A stretch of DNA of 64,000 nucleotides from Agrobacterium leguminum (GCF_015704895.1 NZ_JADQWB010000008.1:166239-230238); one strand, 5' to 3'; shown: positions 8,412 to 17,130, counted from the first letter of the stretch. The notes: a model not told the origin generated them from the sequence alone. Program-made: numbers and translations.

Positions 8412-8443
8412 ATGCCGGCTCTGGACCATGTCCGGGCCGGCAT
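8412..8443. terminator. Hairpin between convergent genes
   Basis: ATGCCGGC (8412-8419) pairs with GCCGGCAT (8436-8443), and CTGGAC/GTCCGG continues the stem inside. It lies between the phytase-like gene (+) and the anti-sigma gene (-). There is no T-run on either side, so Rho-independent termination is doubtful. Confidence 0.4.
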
Positions 8444-8457
8444 CGGCAATCTTGCCT

Positions 8458-9102
8458 TCACCAGCGGAGCAGACGTGAACCGGCAAAAGCGCCGATGATG
8501 CCGGTCATCAAGATGCCCAGCGAATACCAGATCAACACGAAAGCCATGCCGTTTTCGGTGCAGAACCACGAATAGACCCACGCCCCGGCCGCACCCGCGG
8601 CAATGCCCGCGGCAAAACCCGCAAGCGTGGGATCAGCGGGAGCCGAACGCTTGAGAGCCGCGAAATTCGCCAGAAACAGCGGTAGTGCGAAAGCAACGAT
8701 CAAAAACGGGCAATGCAGCGCCGACGATCCGAGAATGAGGGTCCTGTAGGTGCCAGGCACGGCAAATCCAAGCTGGACGAGCGCGATGACCGCCATGGCC
8801 ACAAAAATCAATGCAAGCCACGCAAACAGGCCACCCCTGTCGCCCTCCGGCCGCGCAAGACGCATGACGGCGAAAAATGCGGCCACGGCCAGCAGGGCAT
8901 TATAGGCGGATTTAACCCAGAAACCCGGTTCGGTCATGGCTTCATTCATATCGCTGCGAAGCCCCAGAATGACGACCATCAGCAGCAGCGAAACGCCGAG
9001 CGCGGGCAAGGCCACGAACGCCAGCCTCCGCTCCAGCGCGAAAGCCGGTACGGGTTTCAGATCGCCCGCCAGTTGGTCGATGATGTCTTCCGTCTTCCTC
9101 AC
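8458..9102 (-). CDS. NrsF-family (DUF1109) membrane anti-sigma factor
   Basis: 214 residues with six predicted hydrophobic helices (about residues 28-45, 63-80, 90-108, 120-145, 160-180, 185-205) and a short cytoplasmic N-terminus beginning MRKTEDIIDQLAGDLKPV, typical of DUF1109/NrsF proteins. NrsF in Caulobacter holds ECF sigma factor SigF inactive at the membrane until heavy-metal stress. Its start overlaps the stop of the sigma gene by four bases (ATGA), so the two are co-translated. Function inferred from family and this pairing. Confidence 0.85.
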   Translation of the reverse strand: MRKTEDIIDQLAGDLKPVPAFALERRLAFVALPALGVSLLLMVVILGLRSDMNEAMTEPGFWVKSAYNALLAVAAFFAVMRLARPEGDRGGLFAWLALIFVAMAVIALVQLGFAVPGTYRTLILGSSALHCPFLIVAFALPLFLANFAALKRSAPADPTLAGFAAGIAAGAAGAWVYSWFCTENGMAFVLIWYSLGILMTGIIGAFAGSRLLRW

Positions 9103-9647
9103 GTGTCCCCCCGCAACTTTGCCGCCAGGACTTTCAGCGTTCTGTGAATACCTACCCTCGCCGCAAGCTCGGTCTGGCCGGATTTTTGCGCCGCTTCGGC
9201 AATTGAGTGACCTTCGAGCTTCACCCTTCGAATGAGATCCCGTTGCCGTTCCGGCAACTCGTCGAGCAGCCGCTCCACATCCATGCGGGCCGTGACCGCA
9301 TCGACGGACGGTTCCGCCTCCAGCGTTTCATCGAGTTCCACTTCCGCCAGCAGGCGCGCACCCCGGCCCCGATAGTGATCGATGAGCTTGTAGCGCGCTA
9401 TCGAAAAGAACCAGGCGGTGAAGGGTCGCGCACGGTCATAGGTCTCCCGCTTGGCGTGAAGCGACAACAGGGTTTCCTGCACAAGATCTTCGACATCGCC
9501 TCTGGCGGCAGCAGCCATGCGCCGGCCGTAATAGGCGATCAGCAGCCGTCTCAGGGCATGAAGCAAATGCCTGTAGGCGCCTTCGTCCCCATCGAGGGAA
9601 CGCAGCATCAGCATTTTCAGTGTTTCTTCCGAAGGGCTGCCTGTCAT
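9099..9647 (-). CDS. ECF-type RNA polymerase sigma factor paired with NrsF
   Basis: 182 residues from the ATG at 9647. Region 2 is seen in DVEDLVQETLLSLHAKRETYD followed by PFTAWFFSIARYKLIDHYR (the helix that melts and reads the -10), and region 4 in LLDELPERQRDLIRRVKLEG...IAEAAQKSGQTELAARVGIHR. The frame is open further upstream, but the ATG at 9647 gives normal ECF length and lies just after a promoter-like element on the same strand. The adjacent NrsF-like gene is its likely anti-sigma factor, and the divergent Met/Lys-rich gene a likely target. Chromate or cadmium is a signal in the Caulobacter counterpart; here it is unknown. Confidence 0.9.
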   Translation of the reverse strand: MTGSPSEETLKMLMLRSLDGDEGAYRHLLHALRRLLIAYYGRRMAAAARGDVEDLVQETLLSLHAKRETYDRARPFTAWFFSIARYKLIDHYRGRGARLLAEVELDETLEAEPSVDAVTARMDVERLLDELPERQRDLIRRVKLEGHSIAEAAQKSGQTELAARVGIHRTLKVLAAKLRGDT

Positions 9648-9663
9648 CGTCACTATCGGGTTA

Positions 9664-9688
9664 TTCGCAATCGGCAGGATATTGTTAC
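9664..9688 (-). promoter_or_regulatory. Candidate ECF-dependent promoter of the sigma operon
   Basis: On the minus strand GTAAC (9688-9684), 16 bases, CGAA (9667-9664). The Caulobacter SigF consensus as I recall it is GTAACC, 16 bases, CGAA; this copy is one base shorter. It lies about 17 bases before the sigma start codon, implying autoregulation with a very short leader. Confidence 0.5.
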
Positions 9689-9742
9689 ATAGTGGCTTTA
9701 AAAAAATCTCGCCCGAACTTGTCGTCACAAGCGCGTGAAGAT

Positions 9743-9768
9743 GTAACGGTCGGCCTTTCCCGGCCGAA
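9743..9768 (+). promoter_or_regulatory. Candidate ECF-dependent promoter of the MXKDX gene
   Basis: GTAACG, exactly 16 bases, CGAA on the plus strand, matching the SigF/NrsF-type promoter spacing, about 65 bases before the Met/Lys-rich gene. With the facing element at 9664-9688 it suggests that one sigma factor drives both directions. Confidence 0.6.
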
Positions 9769-9832
9769 TGGACAATCGTGAGCCCCGGCACGATGCCGGC
9801 GGACATTCAACGACGTCCAGAGGAGACCCTTC

Positions 9833-10102
9833 ATGACCCGCATTTTCACCGCCATCGCCGCCGCTTCCCTTCTGTCCGCTCTTTCCTTCGCAGGCATCGC
9901 CCATGCCGACAGCATGAAAACCGATACGATGAAGAAGGATACCATGCATAACGACACCATGAAGACGGAGACGATGAAAAAGGATGGCATGTCCATGGCC
10001 GGCAAGAAGGCCAGCAAGAAGGACTGCATGGACAAGGCCGGCATGGAAATGGACAAGATGAAAAAGGCCGACATGATGAAGGCCTGCGACATGATGAAAT
10101 AA
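9833..10102 (+). CDS. Secreted Met/Lys/Asp-rich repeat protein (pentapeptide MXKDX type)
   Basis: 89 residues. A signal peptide (cut after AHA, near residue 25) is followed by a low-complexity region of five-residue units: MKTDT, MKKDT, MHNDT, MKTET, MKKDG, then a Lys-rich stretch and MDKMKKADMMKACDMMK. The mature protein has over a dozen methionines and two cysteines, a composition expected of a periplasmic metal (perhaps Cu or other soft metal) binder or methionine-oxidation sink. The family is known only as 'pentapeptide MXKDX repeat protein'. Position opposite an ECF sigma gene with a matching promoter suggests it belongs to that stress regulon. Confidence 0.85.
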   Translation: MTRIFTAIAAASLLSALSFAGIAHADSMKTDTMKKDTMHNDTMKTETMKKDGMSMAGKKASKKDCMDKAGMEMDKMKKADMMKACDMMK

Positions 10103-10118
10103 CACCGGCCTGAAAGGA

Positions 10119-10156
10119 AAAAGCCCGCACCGGTTTTCACCGATACGGGCTTTCTC
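10119..10156. terminator. Rho-independent terminator between convergent genes
   Basis: AAAGCCCG (10120-10127) pairs with CGGGCTTT (10146-10153), with an inner CGGT/ACCG stem. On the minus strand it is followed by a T-rich run, making it a good terminator for clpP; on the plus strand it would serve the MXKDX gene more weakly. Confidence 0.8.
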
Positions 10157-10174
10157 AACTGAAAAATCGAAAAC

Positions 10175-10756
10175 TCAGAGTTCCGACTGGCTCTCGACGA
10201 TCTTGCCGACGAGGCCGTAATCCTTGGCCTCTTCCGCGCCGAGCCAGTAATCGCGATCGATGTCCTTGGCGATCTTTTCTTCGCTCTGGCCGGTGGCCTT
10301 GGAGAAGATCTTGATGAGGCGCTGGTTCATCTTGATGATTTCGCGGGCCTGGATTTCGATGTCGGATGCCATGCCGCGCGTACCGCCGGAGGGTTGGTGC
10401 AGCAGGAAGCGGGTGTTCGGCAGGCAGAGGCGACGTTCCTTCGGCACCGAAACGTAAATCAGCGCGCCGGCGGAAGCGACCCAGCCCGTGCCGATGATAT
10501 AGACCTTCGGCTTGATGAACTTGATCATGTCATGGATGGAATCACCCGATTCGACATGGCCGCCCGGCGAATTGACGTAAACGCGAATGTCGTCGTCGCT
10601 GGCGGCGGCAAGGGCCACGAGCTGCGTGCAGACCTTCTGCGCCAGTTCCTGCGTGATGCCACCATAGATGAAGATCGAACGCGACTTGAAAAGATTCGCT
10701 TCCGTTTCCTTGCCGATCGGCAGTTCCTTGCTCTTGTCGTCTTCGTCTTCGTTCAT
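10175..10756 (-). CDS. clpP: ATP-dependent Clp protease proteolytic subunit (ClpP paralogue)
   Basis: 193 residues. The catalytic triad is visible: Ser95 in [12 protein letters not shown], His120 in [11 protein letters not shown] and Asp169 in [19 protein letters not shown]. ClpP forms the tetradecameric chamber fed by ClpA or ClpX. The active-site context WVASAG differs from the common QAASMG of housekeeping ClpP, so this is likely one of the extra ClpP copies found in rhizobia. No clpX or lon follows it, unlike the main clpP locus. The ATG at 10756 has GGAGAG upstream; the earlier ATG at 10786 does not. Confidence 0.9.
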   Translation of the reverse strand: MNEDEDDKSKELPIGKETEANLFKSRSIFIYGGITQELAQKVCTQLVALAAASDDDIRVYVNSPGGHVESGDSIHDMIKFIKPKVYIIGTGWVASAGALIYVSVPKERRLCLPNTRFLLHQPSGGTRGMASDIEIQAREIIKMNQRLIKIFSKATGQSEEKIAKDIDRDYWLGAEEAKDYGLVGKIVESQSEL

Positions 10757-10992
10757 CAACGGCTCTCTCCAGCAAAATTCGTGCATGCCCTTCGGACATA
10801 GTGCGACTTGTTACGTAAGGCAATGAGAGAAAAAGGCAAGGTTTGCCCGCCAACAATAAACAGCACCCCCGGCAGATGACGCATGGACAGCCTGTCGGCC
10901 TTCGCGATATCGTTGACGCCTCATTGCCGCGCCGCCTGCTGCGGGAAGCCCCAAGATTCCGTTGCGGACGGCCATAATTTCAAGAGGGAACC

Positions 10993-11583
10993 ATGCTGAA
11001 AAGACTAAGCCTCACTGCCGCCGCACTGGGCGTTACCGCCCTGCCCGCTTTCGCCCATCTGAACCCGGAAGAACACGGTTCCTTCATGGCCGGTGTCTCC
11101 CACCCCTTCTTCGGTGCGGACCACATTCTGGCGATGGTCGCCGTCGGCATCTGGGCCTCGCAGATCGCCGTGGCGCAGGGCGACCGCAAGGCGCTGTGGA
11201 TCGTGCCTTCCGCCTTCGTCGGCACCATGGCCGTCGGCTTCCTGATGGCGGTTTATGGCATCGGGCTTCCCTTCGTCGAACCGGCAATTCTCGCCTCCGT
11301 CATCGGTCTCGGCCTGCTGGTTGCCATGGCGGCAAGGCTTCCGACGGCCGCCGCTGCTGCCGTGGTCGGTGCTTTCGCCCTTTTCCACGGCCACGCCCAT
11401 GGCGGGGAACTCGGCAGCGCTGGCGCATGGCAATTCGGCATCGGCTTCATGATCGCCACCGCCATCCTGCATGCGGCCGGCATCGCACTCGGCCTCGGCA
11501 TTGCCCGTTTCGGTTCGGTAGCCAGCCGCACGGTGGGTGCGTTGACGGCCATTGCGGGTCTCTCGCTCGCCTTCGGCGGCTGA
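10993..11583 (+). CDS. HupE/UreJ-family membrane protein (probable nickel/cobalt permease)
   Basis: 196 residues. A signal peptide-like start (ALPAFAHL) puts a histidine at the mature N-terminus, followed by HPFFGADHILAMVAVG, the HupE/UreJ signature containing HxxxxDH that binds metal. Six hydrophobic helices follow, with a second histidine cluster FHGHAHGGE in the middle. Family members transport Ni2+ or Co2+ for hydrogenase or urease. No hydrogenase or urease genes are in the window; in Agrobacterium a homologue lies in the urease locus, so this copy may be a separate paralogue. A GAGGGA ribosome site supports the start. Confidence 0.88.
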   Translation: MLKRLSLTAAALGVTALPAFAHLNPEEHGSFMAGVSHPFFGADHILAMVAVGIWASQIAVAQGDRKALWIVPSAFVGTMAVGFLMAVYGIGLPFVEPAILASVIGLGLLVAMAARLPTAAAAAVVGAFALFHGHAHGGELGSAGAWQFGIGFMIATAILHAAGIALGLGIARFGSVASRTVGALTAIAGLSLAFGG

Positions 11584-11683
11584 CGATCATTACCGAAATT
11601 TAAAATTCGGGCCGCTTTGAAAAGCCGGAATTGAGGCCTACCTCCTTATCGTGGATTTTCGCTTCACGGTAAGGAGGCATCAT

Positions 11684-12427
11684 ATGTCACCGGAAGAAAG
11701 CCAGCTTCTCAAGTCCCTGTTCGACAGGACCAGAACCGCATCCGCCACCCCGCGTGACCGCGAGGCGGAAACATTGATCGCAGACGCCGTGCGCGATCAG
11801 CCCGCAGCCCCCTATTATCTCGCCCAGGCGGTCATCGTTCAGGAAAAGGGTCTCGAAGCGGCAGCAGCCCATATCAAGCAGCTCGAAGACCGTATCCACG
11901 CGCTGGAAAGCGGCAATAGCGCCCCGCAGGCCGCAGCGCAGGGCGGCTTTCTGAGTTCCATCTTCGGAACCGGCCAGTCACAGCCGCCAGCGCCGACACC
12001 CGCCCCTGCCCCGCAAACCTCATGGCGCAACGATACCGCCGGCCAGACGGCGGGTCCCTGGGGATCGCCAGCCGGCCAGCAATCCGGCGGCCCCTGGAGC
12101 CAGCAATCCGCCGCATTCGGGCGTTCTTCCGGCGGTGGTTTTCTGCAGGGTGCGCTTGGGACCGCTGCGGGTGTCGCCGGCGGCATGCTGCTCGCCAATT
12201 CGCTGAGCGGCATTTTCGGCAGCCACATGTCATCGCTCGGCCTTGGCTCGCCCTTCGGCGGCGGCAATGCTGCCGGTAACGCGCCTGTCGAGGAAACCGT
12301 CATCAATAATTATTACGGCGACAACGCCAGCCCGCAGAACAACGACGACGACGATATCCGGCAGGCCGATGACGACAGCGCCGACGACGCGGATTTCGAT
12401 TCAGGCGACGACGGTTCGTTCGCCTGA
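11684..12427 (+). CDS. DUF2076 domain protein
   Basis: 247 residues from the ATG at 11684, which follows AAGGAGG; an in-frame ATG at 11651 has no ribosome site. The N-terminal 80 residues (MSPEESQLLKSLFDRTRTA... QPAAPYYLAQAVIVQEKGLEAA) form the conserved DUF2076 helix region. A Pro/Gln/Gly-rich linker follows, then a Gly-rich hydrophobic stretch (FLQGALGTAAGVAGGMLLANSLSGIFG, about 155-185), then EETVINNYYGD and an acidic Asp-rich tail. The family is sometimes called a periplasmic ligand-binding sensor, but no signal peptide is present and function is unknown. Confidence 0.8.
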   Translation: MSPEESQLLKSLFDRTRTASATPRDREAETLIADAVRDQPAAPYYLAQAVIVQEKGLEAAAAHIKQLEDRIHALESGNSAPQAAAQGGFLSSIFGTGQSQPPAPTPAPAPQTSWRNDTAGQTAGPWGSPAGQQSGGPWSQQSAAFGRSSGGGFLQGALGTAAGVAGGMLLANSLSGIFGSHMSSLGLGSPFGGGNAAGNAPVEETVINNYYGDNASPQNNDDDDIRQADDDSADDADFDSGDDGSFA

Positions 12428-12452
12428 ACCTTTAATCTCGTAGAAGCCCGGA

Positions 12453-12917
12453 TCAGCCCCGACCGCGATAGGTGGGAACGCCCTGATCCGGCAGCCACAC
12501 GCCTTCGGGCACCGGTCCGGTCTGCCAGAAGACGTCGATCGGAATGCCGCCGCGCGGATACCAGTAAGCGCCGATTCTCAGCCACTTCGGCTGAAGCAGG
12601 TCCACCAGCCGCCTGGCGATATAGACCGAGCAATCCTCATGGAATGCGCCGTGGTTGCGGAAAGATTGCAGGAACAGCTTCAGCGACTTGGATTCCACCA
12701 GAAAGTCGCCGGCGATATAGTCGATGACGATATGGGCGAAATCCGGCTGGCCGGTCATCGGGCAAAGCGAGGTGAATTCGGGTGCGGTAAAGCGCACCAC
12801 GTAATCGGTGCCGGCATTGCCGTTCGGCACCTTTTCGAGAACGGCCTTTTCCGGGCTCTCTGGCGTATCGACCTTCGTGCCCAGCTGCGACAGGCCGGAA
12901 ACATCCGTCACGGACAT
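12453..12917 (-). CDS. queF: NADPH-dependent preQ0 reductase (7-cyano-7-deazaguanine reductase)
   Basis: 154 residues. QueF reduces preQ0 to preQ1 for queuosine in tRNA. Cys52 in [14 protein letters not shown] forms the thioimide with substrate, with the acid residue Asp59 nearby, and [15 protein letters not shown] is the QueF substrate-binding motif; SDCxxx-type sequences appear as FHEDCSVYI. It is the short unimodular type. The ATG at 12917 follows AGGAG. It lies 16 bases after the cation-efflux gene on the same strand and is probably co-transcribed. Other queuosine genes (queCDE) are not in the window. Confidence 0.94.
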   Translation of the reverse strand: MSVTDVSGLSQLGTKVDTPESPEKAVLEKVPNGNAGTDYVVRFTAPEFTSLCPMTGQPDFAHIVIDYIAGDFLVESKSLKLFLQSFRNHGAFHEDCSVYIARRLVDLLQPKWLRIGAYWYPRGGIPIDVFWQTGPVPEGVWLPDQGVPTYRGRG

Positions 12918-12933
12918 GGAAAACTCCTGTTTT

Positions 12934-13848
12934 TCAAACAATCACTTTGACGCCATGCGCCTTTTCGCCTTCCGGCTCGACGTGAATGGCAAGGCTGGCG
13001 CCCGGTATGACGTCCCTTATGGCATCTTCAAGGCGGTCGCAAATATCATGCGCCTCGCGCACCGTCATGACAGCTGGAACAACGACGTGAAAATCGATGA
13101 AGGCGGCCGAGCCGGCCCGGCGTGTCCTCAGATCATGGACGCCAATGACGCCGCCGCAATGTTCGGCGATGGCCTTCTTGATCGCCTCGTCCTCTTCCGG
13201 CTCCACGGCCCGGTCCATCAGCCCGCCAAGCGAATGCAGAATGACCTTGGAACCCTGGAACAGGATGTTGATGGCCACCAGGATGGCGAGCAGCGGATCG
13301 AGAATGGCATAACCCGTCAAAAGCGCCAGAACGAGGCCGACGAGAACGCCTGCCGAGGTCACGACATCGGACATGATGTGATGGCCGTCAGCTGCCAGCG
13401 CCGGTGAGGCGTGTCTTTTGCCGACACGGATCAGGATCGTCGCCCAGATGGCGTTGATGACGCCCGCCGCCGCATTGATGGCAAGACCAAGGGCCGGCGC
13501 TTCCGGCAGCCTCGGGTTGAAAAGACCGCCCCAGGCCTCCTGCACGATCAGCAGCGCGGCAACGACGATCAGCACGCCTTCCACGACGGCGGAAATATAT
13601 TCCGCCTTGTGGTGGCCGAACTGATGGTCATCATCGGCGGGCTTCTGCGCATAACGAATGACGAAATAGGCGATGAAGGCCGCGACCACGTTGACGGTCG
13701 ATTCCAGACCGTCGGATAAAAGCGCGACCGAACCGGTGACCCACCAGGCCACGAGCTTGAGGCCCAGCACGCCGAAAGAAAGCGGAATGCTCCAGAATGC
13801 CAGCTTCCGGACCAGCGCCCCGGCCTGCATATTGCCTTCACTGTTCAT
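12934..13848 (-). CDS. Cation diffusion facilitator family metal efflux transporter
   Basis: 304 residues. Six membrane helices are followed by a cytosolic ferredoxin-like domain (from about residue 215). In helix 2, [11 protein letters not shown] holds Asp46, but the second Asp of the usual DxxxD pair is replaced; in helix 5, [10 protein letters not shown] keeps the His and Asp ligands. The loop [10 protein letters not shown] is typical of CDF proteins. This altered site hints at Fe or Mn rather than Zn, but specificity is inference. The start at 13848 fits the domain and has GGGGGC upstream. It precedes queF in an apparent operon. Confidence 0.88.
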   Translation of the reverse strand: MNSEGNMQAGALVRKLAFWSIPLSFGVLGLKLVAWWVTGSVALLSDGLESTVNVVAAFIAYFVIRYAQKPADDDHQFGHHKAEYISAVVEGVLIVVAALLIVQEAWGGLFNPRLPEAPALGLAINAAAGVINAIWATILIRVGKRHASPALAADGHHIMSDVVTSAGVLVGLVLALLTGYAILDPLLAILVAINILFQGSKVILHSLGGLMDRAVEPEEDEAIKKAIAEHCGGVIGVHDLRTRRAGSAAFIDFHVVVPAVMTVREAHDICDRLEDAIRDVIPGASLAIHVEPEGEKAHGVKVIV

Positions 13849-13897
13849 TTTTGCCCCCGTGCGGATGCGAACGAATTGCATGACCGATTGCCAAAAC

Positions 13898-13937
13898 GCA
13901 CGAACCGCGCGCACGGGGTCTCCGTGCGCGCGGTTCG
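13898..13937 (-). terminator. Strong 16-base-pair hairpin
   Basis: CGAACCGCGCGCACGG (13901-13916) and its exact inverse at 13922-13937 enclose a five-base loop. On the minus strand it lies downstream of the glyoxalase gene and upstream of the cation-efflux gene, and is followed after four bases by TTTT, so it is a likely terminator for the glyoxalase transcript. Confidence 0.7.
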
Positions 13938-14002
13938 CTATTGGCGTTTCTATCGTTCAAACCGCAGGCGAGGTCAAGAGCCGCGCGGTGACAACCCGGA
14001 CC

Positions 14003-14404
14003 TCAATCCTCGTCTTTTTGCTCGCAGAAACGGATACGGTTGCCGAACGGATCAATGACTTCCATGACATCGCCCCAGGGCAATTCTTCAACACCCGGAT
14101 TGAGGAAGCGATATTTTTTGCCTTCCAGTTCCTTCTGATAGGCATGAACACCACGCATTGTGACGAAGATGTTGGAGCCCGGCGTCGCATCGCCGTGATG
14201 GCCGCTGAGGTGAAGCCCCATTCCGGCCCGTGAAACCTGCATGTAAAGCGGGAAATTATCGCCGAAGCGGTGTTCCCAGTCGATCTCGAAACCGAGAAAA
14301 TCGACATAAAACTCGCGCGCCTTCGCCTCATCGAAAATTCTGACGATCGGAAATATCCGCTCGAAGCCGATTTCCCCGCCCGTTTGCGTTCCCGCATCGG
14401 CCAT
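14003..14404 (-). CDS. Glyoxalase/bleomycin-resistance superfamily protein
   Basis: 133 residues with one vicinal-oxygen-chelate fold: RIFPIVRIFDEAKAREFYVDFLGFEIDWEHRF opens the first beta-alpha-beta-beta module, and GVEELPWGDVMEVIDPFGNRIRFCE closes the second. The middle GMGLHLSGHHGDATPG is like small drug-binding members (bleomycin-resistance type). Metal-ligand pattern is incomplete for an enzyme, so it may bind a ligand instead. It stands alone between two hairpins (14439-14461 and 13901-13937), suggesting its own transcript. Confidence 0.8.
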   Translation of the reverse strand: MADAGTQTGGEIGFERIFPIVRIFDEAKAREFYVDFLGFEIDWEHRFGDNFPLYMQVSRAGMGLHLSGHHGDATPGSNIFVTMRGVHAYQKELEGKKYRFLNPGVEELPWGDVMEVIDPFGNRIRFCEQKDED

Positions 14405-14438
14405 GCTGCCCTACCTTGTTTCAGACCGTAAAATGAAA

Positions 14439-14461
14439 CCGGCCGCACAAGGTGCGGCCGG
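14439..14461 (-). terminator. Rho-independent terminator after the LivK-like gene
   Basis: CCGGCCGCAC and GTGCGGCCGG with a three-base loop, 10 base pairs. On the minus strand it starts 11 bases after the stop of the substrate-binding protein gene and is followed by a T-rich stretch (TTTCATTTTA). Confidence 0.85.
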
Positions 14462-14471
14462 TAGGATCAGC

Positions 14472-15578
14472 TTATTCGGCTGCGACGATCTTGCCGTCCT
14501 GCCACTTGAACAGCGAGAAGGCCTGCGAGGTCAGGTCGCCGTTTTCGCCGTAGGTCACCTTGCCGATTGCGGTCGGGAAAGCGTCACCGCTTTTCAGGGC
14601 CGTGGCAACCGCTTCGGAATCCTTGGCGCTTCCGGCCTTCTCGATGCCGGCCTTCAGCACTTCGACGGCAGCGTAAGCATTGAGCGTGAAGGCTTCCGCC
14701 GGAATGTTGGCGGCCTTCAGCGCTTCGGCAGCGGCCTTGGAATCGTCGTTCTTCAGCGCGTCGGAAGCGTTGGTGAAGATCGTGCCTTCGCCAGCCTGCG
14801 AACCGATGTTCCAGAACTCGCTGTTCGACAGGCCGTCACCGCCGATGACGGCAGCCTTGGAGCCGATATCCTTCAGCTGGCGCACCAGAAGACCCGCTTC
14901 CGGATGGTAACCGCCGAAATAGACGATGTCGGCATTGTCGGACTTCAGACGGGCCGTCAGCGCGCCGAGATCCTTTTCGCCGGGTGTCAGCGCATCGTAG
15001 AGAACTTCGGTCACGCCGCCGGCATTCAGCGTGGCCTTGAAGGCGTCCGCCAGACCTTTGCCGTAGGCGCCCTTGTCGTGAATGATGGCGATCTTCTTGT
15101 CCTTGAGGTTGGCGAGAACATATTTCGCCGCAACCTCGGCCTGCTGGTCGTCACGACCGCAGGTGCGGAAAACGTTGGAAAGGCCACGGTTGGTCAGGCC
15201 CGGCGCGGTCGCCGTCGGCGTCACCATCAGCACGCCGTTTTCGGCAAAGACATCCGATGCCGGAATGGCGACGCCGGACGTCACCGGACCGACGACGAAG
15301 TGGATGCCTTCGGCAACCAGCTGGTTGGCCGCGGAAACGCCCTGCTTCGGCTCACCGCCGTCATCGGCAAGCTTCAGCACGACCTGTTCGCCGAGGATGC
15401 CGCCCTTCTTGTTGATTTCATTGACTGCCGTCTGGGCGCCGTTCTTCACCTGGTCGCCATAGGCGGCGACAGGACCGGTGAGCGGTGCAATCAGGCCGAT
15501 GACGATTTCGGCATGAGCAAGGGGTGCGAATGCGAAGGACGCTGCAAGCGTCACGCTGGTCAATGTCTTCAGTTTCAT
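14472..15578 (-). CDS. LivK-type periplasmic branched-chain amino acid (or related) binding protein
   Basis: 368 residues. Signal peptide [14 protein letters not shown]... cut after AHA near residue 23, then [20 protein letters not shown], the classic Leu/Ile/Val-binding opening, and type-I periplasmic binding fold throughout ([51 protein letters not shown]). The YxPEAG motif is the LivK ligand-contact region. No permease or ATPase genes are adjacent, so it is an orphan receptor that must use a transporter encoded elsewhere. AAGGAGA precedes the ATG, and a terminator follows. Confidence 0.92.
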   Translation of the reverse strand: MKLKTLTSVTLAASFAFAPLAHAEIVIGLIAPLTGPVAAYGDQVKNGAQTAVNEINKKGGILGEQVVLKLADDGGEPKQGVSAANQLVAEGIHFVVGPVTSGVAIPASDVFAENGVLMVTPTATAPGLTNRGLSNVFRTCGRDDQQAEVAAKYVLANLKDKKIAIIHDKGAYGKGLADAFKATLNAGGVTEVLYDALTPGEKDLGALTARLKSDNADIVYFGGYHPEAGLLVRQLKDIGSKAAVIGGDGLSNSEFWNIGSQAGEGTIFTNASDALKNDDSKAAAEALKAANIPAEAFTLNAYAAVEVLKAGIEKAGSAKDSEAVATALKSGDAFPTAIGKVTYGENGDLTSQAFSLFKWQDGKIVAAE

Positions 15579-15863
15579 CCTGGTGTCTCCTTAAAGGGGG
15601 TCGCGGGACCCGGTGAGCGCCATGGGGCGCCGACCGAATGAAACTATCGGACGCCTCCCGGCGAAAACTCGTTCCATTTTTGAATTCCGAGCCTTCCACT
15701 CAACTCATACGGAAGGTTTGATGATTTATGCAAGTCACTTTGCTGGATTAGCTCTATTCGCGGTAAATCAATCGCCGGATCGGCCGTGATTGCGCCGTCT
15801 GAATGGACGCATCGACCTTCCGTAAACGCTTGGCGTTTGGCCGCCGCTGGAGGATAATACGCC

Positions 15864-17039
15864 ATGATCGCAGCAGATGAAGAATTTCTGACGGGCCTGC
15901 CCGTCTTCCGGCATTTTGAAGACGTGGCCGACCCGGCGCTTTATCGCGCCCTGCCGCCGGGATGGGGGCTGGCCATCGCCGATATCATCGATTCGACCTC
16001 GGCAATCGGCACCGGCCGCTACAAGGCCGTCAACATGGCCGGTGCGGCGGTCATATCGGGCGTATCGAACAGTCTCGGACGTCACGATCTGCCCTTCGTT
16101 TTCGGCGGCGATGGCGCCGCCGTCGCGGTGCCGCCACAGGGGCTGTCTGTCGCACGCACCGCGCTTTCGAATGTGCAGCGCTGGGTGAAGGACGATCTCG
16201 ATCTTGCCATGCGCGTGGCGCTGGTTCCCGTCGAGGATATTCGTGAAAATGGCTTCGATATTCGTGTCGCGCGCTTTCAGGCGAGCGAGGATGTTTCCTA
16301 CGCCATGTTTTCGGGCGGCGGCAACAGCTGGGCGGAAGCGCGGATGAAGGAGGGGCAATATGCCCTGCCCGCAGCCGAAACGGGCGAGCGCCCCGATCTC
16401 ACCGGTCTTTCATGCCGCTGGAACCCCATTCCGGCCACCCATGGCAAGGTGGTGTCGATCATCGCCGTGCCGGGGCCGTCGCGGGACATGCCGGCATTTC
16501 GCCAACTGGTCGTCGATCTTGTCGATCTCGCCGAACAGGACGCAAGACACGGCCACCCCGTGCCGGAAGATGGGCCAAAACTCGGGTTCGTGCGCGAGGG
16601 TCTCGGCCTCGAAGCCCGTGCCGGCGCTGCCTATCACGATGTCTGGGGCAAGATGCGCCGCTCGTTTCGCATTCTCGGCGAGTCCCTGCTCGTCAATCTC
16701 TTGAGCGTGACGGGGCTCTCGTTCGGACCGTTCAATGCGATACGCTACCGGCGTTCAGTTGCGAGCAACACCGATTTCAGGAAATTCGATGACGGCCTGA
16801 AGATGACGGTGGATATCGACGCCGCACGGCTCGAAAAAATCCGCGCGCGGCTGGAACAGGGCCGCCTCTCGGGAAGCTGTTATTACGGCCTGCACGAACA
16901 GGATGCCGCATTGATGACCTGTATCGTCCCCTCTCCGCTTTCGAGAGACCATATGCATTTCGTGGATGGCGCCGACGGCGGATATGCGGCTGCGGCAAGC
17001 CGTCTCAAGCAGCAGATGCAGGTTGCTGCACCAGCCTGA
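15864..17039 (+). CDS. DUF3095 protein with a class III nucleotidyl cyclase-like region
   Basis: 391 residues. Near the N-terminus GWGLAIADIIDSTSAIGTG (Asp40, Asp43) and FVFGGDGAAVAVP (Asp83) recall the two metal-binding aspartate sites of class III adenylate/guanylate cyclases (first 'ADIxxST', then 'GDG'). The rest (about 120-391) belongs to DUF3095 and includes a Trp-containing core (RNSWAEARMKEGQYALP type region; FSGGGNSWAEARMK) and a C-terminal KFDDGLKMTVDIDAARLEKI. DUF3095 is of unknown function; cyclase activity is my inference from the motif pair. No operon partner: it stands between the LivK-like and arsR genes. Confidence 0.75.
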   Translation: MIAADEEFLTGLPVFRHFEDVADPALYRALPPGWGLAIADIIDSTSAIGTGRYKAVNMAGAAVISGVSNSLGRHDLPFVFGGDGAAVAVPPQGLSVARTALSNVQRWVKDDLDLAMRVALVPVEDIRENGFDIRVARFQASEDVSYAMFSGGGNSWAEARMKEGQYALPAAETGERPDLTGLSCRWNPIPATHGKVVSIIAVPGPSRDMPAFRQLVVDLVDLAEQDARHGHPVPEDGPKLGFVREGLGLEARAGAAYHDVWGKMRRSFRILGESLLVNLLSVTGLSFGPFNAIRYRRSVASNTDFRKFDDGLKMTVDIDAARLEKIRARLEQGRLSGSCYYGLHEQDAALMTCIVPSPLSRDHMHFVDGADGGYAAAASRLKQQMQVAAPA

Positions 17040-17107
17040 AAACCGCGCCAATACGCAGCCCCAATCCCTGTGCCGGATGCACCCGCGGCGAAGGCCGCTG
17101 AAAAGAA

Positions 17108-17130
17108 AAACCGGCGTCGTGCGCCGGTTT
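17108..17130. terminator. Terminator between DUF3095 and arsR genes
   Basis: AAACCGGCG and CGCCGGTTT with a five-base loop (9 base pairs). On the minus strand, downstream of arsR, it runs into TTTTTCTTTT, a good Rho-independent terminator; on the plus strand the tail is weak. Confidence 0.85.
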
